20,087 bases of DNA from Candidatus Accumulibacter iunctus (GTDB taxonomy: Bacteria; Pseudomonadota; Gammaproteobacteria; Burkholderiales; Rhodocyclaceae), in NCBI GenBank assembly GCA_002345025.1, contig DDUX01000119.1:10225-30311 (forward strand), in the 5' to 3' direction. Below are positions 14,796 to 20,087 of the stretch, piece after piece. The translations under genes and the position numbers were made by a program. The notes under the pieces were generated by a model, which was not told where the DNA came from, ran no database searches, and saw only the letters and a program-made list of their open reading frames with translations. Every line of letters starts with the position of its first letter. The stretch's first letter is position 1.

Positions 14796-15821
14796 TCAGT
14801 CGAGCGGCATCGGATACATCAGGCCGCCCTTGTTCCACAGCGAGTTCATGCCGCGCGTCAGGCCCAGCGGCTTGATGTTGCGCTCCCAGCTCTCGCCGTA
14901 GTTGCCGACGGCCTGAATCGCGCGCACAGCCCAGTCGCTGTCCAGCCCGAGGCCCTTGCCAACTTCGGCTGTGGCGCCGGTGAGGCGCTGCACTGCCGGA
15001 TCCTTGCTTGTCGCTTTCATCTGCAGCACATTGGCCTGGGTGACGCCGGATTCCTCCGCCTGCTGCAGGGCAAAGATCATCCAGCGGGCGATGGCGAAGA
15101 ACTCCTGGTCGTTACGGCGCAGCATCGGCGCCAGTGGTTCCTTCGAGATGATCTCCGGCAGCACCGTGTAATCGGCCCGTGACGGCAGGTTGACGAGCAT
15201 GGCGGCGATCCCCGAGGCATCGGTGGTGTAGGCGTCGCAGCGACCCGACTGGAACGCCTTCTCGGTCGCTTCCTGGCCCTCGAAGACGACCGGCTTGAAG
15301 CTCAGTTTGTGCGCGCGCGCGTAATCGGCCATGTTGCGCTCGGTGGTGGTTCCGGTTTCGACGCACACCGACGCCTTGTCCAGGTCGGCGAGCTTCTTCA
15401 CCTTCGGGTTCTTCCTGCTGTTGATGACGAAGGCCTGGCCGTCGAAGAACCAGACGCCGGGAAAGACCGAACCCATCGTCGTATCGCGCTTCGAGTTCCA
15501 GGTCGTGTTGCGCGAGAGGATGTCGATCTCGCCGGACTGCAGTGCGGTGAAGCGCTGCTGGGCGGTGAGCGGCACGTACTTGACCTTGTCCGGGTTGCCG
15601 AGAATCGCCGCCGCAAGCGCCTTGCAGTAGTCGACGTCGATGCCGGCATACTTGCCGGTCTTGTCGGGCGCGGAGAATCCGGTGAGGCCGGTATGCACGC
15701 CACAGACCAGCGTGCCGCGCTGCTTGATGGCGTCGAGAGTGGGGCCGGCAAGGGCAGTGCTGGCGGTGATGCCCAGGGCGAGGGCGGCGAGGCCGTGGCG
15801 AATCGGTTGCTGCTCGAACAT
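14796..15821 (-). CDS. aapJ: General L-amino-acid ABC transporter, periplasmic binding protein
   Basis: A 341-residue secreted solute-binding protein. A signal peptide covers about residues 1-25 (positive start, hydrophobic core, cleavage near ALA-GP). The mature protein begins with the family block PTLDAIKQRGTLVCGVHTG. Further AapJ hallmarks are GIDVDYCKALAAAILG, LTAQQRFTALQSGEIDILSRN and VETGTTTE, in the extracellular solute-binding family 3 fold. It delivers amino acids to AapQM. ATG 15821 is preceded by AGGAG at seven bases. It lies 49 bp after the C-S lyase gene and is likely cotranscribed with it. The family is broad-specificity, so the actual substrate cannot be read from sequence. Confidence 0.95.
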   Translation of the reverse strand: MFEQQPIRHGLAALALGITASTALAGPTLDAIKQRGTLVCGVHTGLTGFSAPDKTGKYAGIDVDYCKALAAAILGNPDKVKYVPLTAQQRFTALQSGEIDILSRNTTWNSKRDTTMGSVFPGVWFFDGQAFVINSRKNPKVKKLADLDKASVCVETGTTTERNMADYARAHKLSFKPVVFEGQEATEKAFQSGRCDAYTTDASGIAAMLVNLPSRADYTVLPEIISKEPLAPMLRRNDQEFFAIARWMIFALQQAEESGVTQANVLQMKATSKDPAVQRLTGATAEVGKGLGLDSDWAVRAIQAVGNYGESWERNIKPLGLTRGMNSLWNKGGLMYPMPLD

Positions 15822-15870
15822 CGTTGTCTCCTGTACGGTGTGCTGCGGGTTGAAAATCGTCGCCCGTAAA

Positions 15871-17118
15871 TCAGGCGCTGACGGGTTGCGCTCCGACGCA
15901 CGCCGGGCGCTGCGCCGCGAGTGCCTGCTGCATCCGCTGCAGGGCTTCCTGCAGGAGGCTCGGCGGGGCGGCGAAATTGAGTCGCAGATAGCCCGGTTGC
16001 CCGAAATCCGCACCGTCCGAAAGGCCGACACCATGTTCCGCGAACCAGGTGGCGGCGTTGCCGACCGACGCTGCAAGCGCGCGGGCGTCGATCCAAGTGA
16101 GGAAAGTCGCTTGCGGGTGGCTGTGCGGCAGCTGCATGCGGTCGAGAGCCGCCGAGACGAGATCGCGGTTGCTGCGCAGTTGTGCGAGCAGCGCCTGCCG
16201 CCAGGGTTCACCGTCGAGGAAGGCGGCCCGGGCCGCCGTGAACGCGAAGCAGCAGGGGTCGGGAACGAGTTCCTGCATGGCGGCGACGAAGCGCTGCCGC
16301 AGCGTGCCGTCGGGAACGATCGCCCAGGCGATCCCGAGGCCGGCGATGTTGTAGGTCTTGCCCGGCCCGTTCAGGGTGATCGTGCGCGCCAGCAGGCGTG
16401 GCGAACGTTCCGCCATGATGCGGGCGAACGGGACGTGCTGCAGGCTTTCGTCGAGGATCAGGTCGCAATGCACCTCGTCGGAACATACCAGGAGATCGTG
16501 CTGCTCGCAGACGGCGGCGAGGCGGTCGAGTTCGGCGCGGGTGAACACGCTGCCGGTCGGGTTGTGCGGATGGCAGAGCAGCAGCAGGCGGGCCGCTCGC
16601 TGTTCGCCCGAAGCGGCGCTCGTCGCCGCCAGGCTGCCGCGTGGCGGCGCTGGCAGCAGGGCCTCGAGGCGTTCGAAATCGATCGCCTGCCGGCGCAGAT
16701 TCGCCTCGGCCCGCAGCGGGACCTCGAGCAGGCCACGCCCCTGGATCCCCGGCGCCTTCAGGAATGGCGGGTAGACCGGGGAAAAGCTGATCGCGCTCTC
16801 GTGCGGCGCGCAGCAGGCCCTGACGGCGAGGTTGATGCCGAGGACGAGGCCGGGCAGCCAGACGATCCACTCCGGATCGACCGTCCAGTCGTAGCGTCGG
16901 CGGTGATCCTCGACCAGCAGCTGCGGCAGGTCCGGTGGTAGCGACATGTAGCCGAAGTTGCCATGCGCGACATGCTCGGCGACGGCTGCCTGGATCGGCG
17001 GCGCCACCGGGAAATCCATGTCGGCGATCCACAGCGGGATGAGGTCGCGGTCGGTGTACTTGAGCCACTTCGTGGCGGACCAGCGGCGGCGGTCGTGGAC
17101 GGTGCTGAAGTCGAACAA
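15871..17118 (-). CDS. MalY/PatB family PLP-dependent C-S lyase (cystathionine beta-lyase-like aminotransferase)
   Basis: A 415-residue fold-type I PLP enzyme. It begins FDFSTVHDRR and continues with IPLWIADMDF, both close to the N-terminus of E. coli MalY as I know it. HPHNPTG and SDEVHCDL match PLP-binding blocks, and the likely Schiff-base lysine is K254 in GKTYNIAGLG. Family members cleave cystathionine, cystine or cysteine conjugates by beta-elimination, and some act as aminotransferases. I chose TTG 17118: GGAG lies six bases upstream and the protein then aligns with the MalY start exactly. A GTG at 17145 would add nine extra residues. It is the first gene of the operon with aapJQMP, which suggests the transported substrate may be a sulfur amino acid (inference). 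A weak TTGACG (17173-17168, minus strand) is a possible -35. Confidence 0.88.
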   Translation of the reverse strand: MFDFSTVHDRRRWSATKWLKYTDRDLIPLWIADMDFPVAPPIQAAVAEHVAHGNFGYMSLPPDLPQLLVEDHRRRYDWTVDPEWIVWLPGLVLGINLAVRACCAPHESAISFSPVYPPFLKAPGIQGRGLLEVPLRAEANLRRQAIDFERLEALLPAPPRGSLAATSAASGEQRAARLLLLCHPHNPTGSVFTRAELDRLAAVCEQHDLLVCSDEVHCDLILDESLQHVPFARIMAERSPRLLARTITLNGPGKTYNIAGLGIAWAIVPDGTLRQRFVAAMQELVPDPCCFAFTAARAAFLDGEPWRQALLAQLRSNRDLVSAALDRMQLPHSHPQATFLTWIDARALAASVGNAATWFAEHGVGLSDGADFGQPGYLRLNFAAPPSLLQEALQRMQQALAAQRPACVGAQPVSA

Positions 17119-17529
17119 TAGGGGCTCCGGCAGCAAGGGGCACACTGTCTCACAAGCTGATTTGCCGCGTCAATCGACCGCTCGGCGAAACAACCTTGGG
17201 CGAAGGGTGGATTACTTCACGGCCGGCGTCGCGGCGTCGGACTAAGCTGCAGGCAGATCGGGAGGTCGTGGTGTCAGGCAGGCGACGGCGCAGACCGCCG
17301 GATCAGCCGGATGGAGAATGGTTGCGGGCCCGGGCACGGTCAGCCCGGCGCTTGCGGGGAGATGGTTCCAATGGCTTGCATCGGGGCAATGGATCACCAG
17401 ATTAGAAGGAATTACTCACTTTCCAAACGCACATTCGCTATAATCATGCTGCACTGCAACAGAGGCCGGTTTCGGGGCGGATGGTCTGTCCCCCGCGTCT
17501 CGCAGCGCCCGCATTTCAGGAGTATCTTG
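17119..17529. other. 411-bp divergent intergenic region
   Basis: It separates the C-S lyase/aap operon (minus) from a small gene (plus). It holds the candidate promoter for the small gene near 17416-17444 and probably the operon promoter near 17140-17175, whose -10 is poor. An open frame crosses its right part in phase with the small gene, but has no start with a good ribosome site and no recognisable protein features. Nothing else is evident. Confidence 0.4.
17416..17444 (+). promoter_or_regulatory. Candidate promoter of the small unknown gene
   Basis: A consensus TATAAT lies at 17439-17444, in a local AT-rich patch. The best -35 at 17-bp spacing is TCACTT (17416-17421), which is weak, so an activator may be needed. 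The leader to the ATG would be about 80 nt. Confidence 0.45.
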
Positions 17530-17877
17530 ATGAAGGCACCGAAAATCCTGCCGTGGATCGCTCACCGCACCGGTATCAGCGAGGAACTGGCACTCAAGCT
17601 GTGGCGGCGGGCCGCCGGCGAAGCCGAAGTGATTGCCGGCTGCTGCACGAGTTCCGACTACTATCGCCTGGCGGTGGAGCGTTTCATCGACTATGCCGAG
17701 GCCGAGGGCGACCATTCGGTGGCGCGTGACGCGATCGCTTCGCGGACCTGCGTGTCCTGGGTTCTGCGCCACCAGAACCGGATCTCGAAGCTCAACCTGA
17801 TCACGGCGCACAGCCTCGTCCGCCTGTGGCAGTCGAACTGGCTGAACTTCCTTGGCCCGCAGCGGCACGCATTTTAA
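17530..17877 (+). CDS. Small conserved-looking protein of unknown function
   Basis: A 115-residue, probably cytoplasmic and mainly helical protein. ATG 17530 is preceded by AGGAG at eight bases, which fixes the start even though the frame is open further upstream. The N-terminal part, about residues 12-30, reads like a short helix-turn-helix or helical-bundle segment (HRTGISEELALKLWRRA). Cysteines occur at C38, C39 and C74, and tryptophans are frequent towards the C-terminus. No signal peptide or membrane segment is seen. I do not recognise a named family and assign no function. The last codons and the TAA stop abut the second copy of the 125-bp repeat, and the stop bases lie inside it, so the native C-terminus may have been altered by insertion of the element. 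Confidence 0.8.
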   Translation: MKAPKILPWIAHRTGISEELALKLWRRAAGEAEVIAGCCTSSDYYRLAVERFIDYAEAEGDHSVARDAIASRTCVSWVLRHQNRISKLNLITAHSLVRLWQSNWLNFLGPQRHAF

Positions 17878-17997
17878 TGTGAAAGTCGCGCCTGCGACTC
17901 GCGAATCTCCCTTCTCCCGTGCGCGGGAGAAGGGCCGGGGATGAGGGCAACGGTCATGACTTTCATCATCAGGGGTGTGTCGCAAGGCATGACCGTT
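17873..17997. repeat. 125-bp structured dispersed repeat, copy 2
   Basis: This is the same-orientation counterpart of 1253-1377, with 10 substitutions and no indels. It keeps the 6-bp hairpin (with a changed loop) and the perfect 10-bp CCTTCTCCCG stem. In the outer CGGTCATGACT inverted repeat one arm has a single mismatch. It lies between two convergent genes, overlapping the last 5 bases of the small gene (including the TAA) and ending 55 bp before the stop of the FecR-SPOR gene. There is no T-run typical of an intrinsic terminator. Confidence 0.85.
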
Positions 17998-18052
17998 AGC
18001 GACGGGGATCGTCTCGGACGCGGCAGGCAGCGTCACCCGTGGCGGCGGGAGA

Positions 18053-19003
18053 TCAATTGCGGACGACGCTGACCGGCGCGCTCTGCAGCGCGCTGCCGAT
18101 TTCTGCCGCCAGGGCAGCCGCCTCGGATTCGGAGGCCAGCGGCCCCAGGCGAAGCGCGTAGCGGTAGCCCCCGCCGCCTGCGGGGAGCGGTGTGATGCGT
18201 GCGGCGTAACCGGCAGCGCGTGCGCGGTCGTAGACTGAGAGCGCAGCCGCTTCGCTATCGACGGCCGCCACTTCGACTGACCACCTGCCGGCGCGTGCGG
18301 ACCGTGCGCCCCGTGCCGGCCTCCATGCTGCCATCGTCGCCGCCGGGCTTGCCGGCTGTGCCGTTGGTGGCATCCCCGTCTGGGCCGCCCACCACGACAG
18401 CTGCCCCGGGCTGACCATCTGCAACGCTGCCGGGCCGTCACCTTTTGGCGCCAGATAGCAGCTGGCGGCTTCGTTGACCTGCCGCGCTTCCTCGTCCGGG
18501 TGCAGCAGCGTGATGACCCCCTCGAGCAGGCAGATGCGGTCGCCGGCACTGTCGGCAGTTCCCCAGACGTCGGTTCCACGAATGCTGGCAGTGAGCGTGC
18601 CGACGCGCAGATTGACCGCCCGTTGCTGCAGGCTGCGCGCCAGGCTGCCGCTGGTGAATCGCACGGCGCCCTGCGGCACATCGAGCGCAGCCGTGAACAC
18701 CTCCGGTTCGCGCACGCCAAGCGCGTTCAGTTCGCAGTGCGTGTCGCCGCCGAGCTGCAGAACGCTGCCATCGCGCAGGCGGACCTCGACGCGCGCATTG
18801 GCGCCGGTGATCAGCCGGTCGCGATTCTGCAGGACGACCCCGGGCGTCAGCGACTCCCGGCTGCCCTGGCGCTCGAGCCAGGCCGGCAGCAGGACGCCGG
18901 CGACGACCGCGTCGGCCGCGGGCGCTGCCGGTGCAGCGAAGGACGTCGGCGCGCCGGTCAGCAGACAGCAAGCGACCAGAGCGTGTAGGCGATTCCGGTT
19001 CAT
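18053..19003 (-). CDS. Periplasmic FecR-domain protein with C-terminal SPOR domain
   Basis: A 316-residue exported protein. A signal peptide covers about residues 1-23, ending near SFA-AP. A FecR-type beta domain spans about 60-165: LITGANARVEVRLRDGSVLQLG, then VGTLTASIRGTDVW and CLLEGVITL are its recurring blocks. Residues about 240-312 form a SPOR domain (RWSVEVAAVDS at its start, YRYALRLGPLAS near its end), a fold known to bind denuded peptidoglycan glycans at division sites. Between them is an Ala/Pro-rich linker. It lacks the cytoplasmic anti-sigma segment and membrane helix of classical FecR, so it is not an ordinary iron-transport regulator. ATG 19003 has GAGGAG at about six bases. It is divergent from an ECF sigma factor gene across 110 bp and may belong to that regulon. 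Domain order is fairly clear; the role is inferred. Confidence 0.85.
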   Translation of the reverse strand: MNRNRLHALVACCLLTGAPTSFAAPAAPAADAVVAGVLLPAWLERQGSRESLTPGVVLQNRDRLITGANARVEVRLRDGSVLQLGGDTHCELNALGVREPEVFTAALDVPQGAVRFTSGSLARSLQQRAVNLRVGTLTASIRGTDVWGTADSAGDRICLLEGVITLLHPDEEARQVNEAASCYLAPKGDGPAALQMVSPGQLSWWAAQTGMPPTAQPASPAATMAAWRPARGARSARAGRWSVEVAAVDSEAAALSVYDRARAAGYAARITPLPAGGGGYRYALRLGPLASESEAAALAAEIGSALQSAPVSVVRN

Positions 19004-19113
19004 GAGCTGCTCCTCGCGACGATGAAGCACGGATTCTAGCACTGCCCGCAGCGACTCAGCTGCCACCCGCCGTGCCGGCTTGCGTTTGCCGGCGCAGCGG
19101 CTAGACTGGCGCA

Positions 19114-19701
19114 ATGCAGACGGACTGGAGCGATGAACGACTGATGCTGGCCTACCGTGCAGGCGACGCCGATGCCTTCACGCTGCTTTATCGCCGCCAC
19201 CGCGGCGCGCTTTACCGCTACCTCGCGCGGCAATGCGGCAACCCGGCGCTCGCCGATGAACTGCATCAGGATGTCTGGTGCAAGGTGATCAGCGCGCGCA
19301 GCGAGTACGAGCCGCTGGCGCGCTTTCCGACCTGGCTCTTCCGCATCGCCCGTCACCGCCTGATCGATCACTATCGGCAGCATGCCCGGCATCTGCTGGC
19401 GCATTACCAGGCCACCGCGGAGGAGGAGGGCGAGGAGGGCGAGGAGTTGATCGAACGCTTGCCGGCAGCGAGCGAGGAAATGCCGCACGTCCTGCACGAG
19501 CGGCATGATACGGCACGGCGGATCAGCCTGGCGCTGGCCGAATTGCCGCCTCTGCAGCGTGAAGTCTTTCTGCTGGCGGAGGAAGGTGGGCTGACGCTGG
19601 ACGAGATCGCCGTCGCCACCGGCTGCGGCCGCGAAACGACCAAGAGCCGCCTGCGCTATGCGCTGGGCAAACTCAGAAGGACCTTGCAGGATCTGCTATG
19701 A
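19114..19701 (+). CDS. ECF-type RNA polymerase sigma factor
   Basis: A 195-residue sigma70-family protein with only regions 2 and 4. Region 2 (about 15-92) includes ADELHQDVWCKVI and FPTWLFRIARHRLIDHYR, which contact core polymerase and the -10. Region 4 (about 137-192) includes LPPLQREVFLLAEEGGLTLDEIA and the helix-turn-helix around GCGRETTKSRLRYALGKLR. The linker is long and strikingly acidic (EEEGEEGEE near 103-111). ATG 19114 lacks a strong ribosome site but matches the family N-terminus. The stop overlaps the next start by four bases (ATGA), so the downstream anti-sigma candidate is translationally coupled. It probably directs a small envelope or stress regulon, perhaps including the divergent FecR-SPOR gene. 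Confidence 0.92.
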   Translation: MQTDWSDERLMLAYRAGDADAFTLLYRRHRGALYRYLARQCGNPALADELHQDVWCKVISARSEYEPLARFPTWLFRIARHRLIDHYRQHARHLLAHYQATAEEEGEEGEELIERLPAASEEMPHVLHERHDTARRISLALAELPPLQREVFLLAEEGGLTLDEIAVATGCGRETTKSRLRYALGKLRRTLQDLL

Positions 19702-20087
19702 GCGAACTGCAGCAGGATTTCCACGGCGACCCGCAAGTCTCGGCACTCTACCGGGAGCATGCGCACGACGAGCCGTCGGCGGCGGTCGACGAACGGATTC
19801 TGGCGGCCGCGCGCGCGGCGGTTAGCGCACCGGCTGCTGCTGCCGGTCGCACCTGGTGGCAACGCTGGCGAACGACGCTGGCGCTCGGGACGACGCTGGT
19901 GCTGACGCTGACGCTGTCGCTGCTGCACGAGCGGCAGTCTGGCGACGTGCGCCGGGACGCCGAGGTCGCGCCGCCTCGGCCGTTGGCGCCGGGTGGGTCG
20001 CCGGCTGCCCTTTCCCGCGACGGCGCTGCGCCGGCAGCGGCACCGCCGGCCGACACCGGTGACGCTGCTGCTGCCGCAGGCACAACG
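19698..20087 (+). CDS. Probable single-pass membrane anti-sigma factor, cut off by window edge
   Basis: The first 130 residues are visible; the frame is open to the last base. The cytoplasmic N-terminus contains SALYREHAHDEPSA followed by VDERILAAARAAV, a pattern I associate with proteins encoded next to ECF sigma factors in proteobacteria. A hydrophobic segment at about 59-77 is preceded by RTWWQRWR, giving an N-in topology, and is followed by a Pro/Ala-rich, probably periplasmic stretch. No zinc-binding HxxxCxxC anti-sigma motif is seen. The ATGA overlap with the sigma gene is the main argument for an anti-sigma role. Confidence 0.75.
   Translation, partial: MSELQQDFHGDPQVSALYREHAHDEPSAAVDERILAAARAAVSAPAAAAGRTWWQRWRTTLALGTTLVLTLTLSLLHERQSGDVRRDAEVAPPRPLAPGGSPAALSRDGAAPAAAPPADTGDAAAAAGTT

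Overview
This window is high-GC proteobacterial chromosome. Codon use, gene families and intergenic style suggest a betaproteobacterium, possibly a Rhodocyclales or 'Candidatus Accumulibacter'-like organism. That placement is inferred from the look of the proteins, not from a marker gene. I see no rRNA, tRNA, CRISPR array, integrase or transposase. Coding density is high, and most long open frames opposite the real genes are GC-driven shadows.

Layout: (1) 1-3776, minus strand. A c-di-GMP phosphodiesterase response regulator (REC-DUF3369-degenerate GGDEF-EAL) lies upstream of a 4-alpha-glucanotransferase (malQ) that runs off the left edge. A 125-bp structured repeat sits between them. (2) 4014-9176, plus strand. 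One 1720-residue protein joins a DEDD-type exonuclease-like domain, a cysteine cluster, a RecQ-type helicase and a UvrD-type helicase. (3) 9177-10806. Isocitrate lyase (aceA) with a good sigma70-type promoter, a perfect 14-bp palindrome just upstream of the -35, and a strong intrinsic terminator. (4) 11034-11681. A TMEM165/GDT1-family cation transporter with a TTG start. (5) 17118-11702, minus strand. An apparent five-gene operon encodes a MalY/PatB C-S lyase followed by a complete general L-amino-acid ABC transporter (aapJ, aapQ, aapM, aapP). (6) 17530-17877. A small protein of unknown function whose stop codon is supplied by the second copy of the 125-bp repeat. (7) 18053-20087. A periplasmic FecR-SPOR protein, divergent from an ECF-type sigma factor that overlaps a probable membrane-anchored anti-sigma gene, which runs off the right edge.

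How the parts fit: malQ (glycogen/maltodextrin turnover) and aceA (glyoxylate shunt for growth on acetate or fatty acids) fit an organism that cycles carbon through glycogen and acetyl-CoA. The transporter and C-S lyase form a likely uptake-and-breakdown unit, possibly for sulfur-containing amino acids. The sigma/anti-sigma pair may control an envelope response that includes the divergent FecR-SPOR gene. The two features most worth a second look are the exonuclease-RecQ-UvrD fusion and the paired 125-bp repeat that abuts gene ends.
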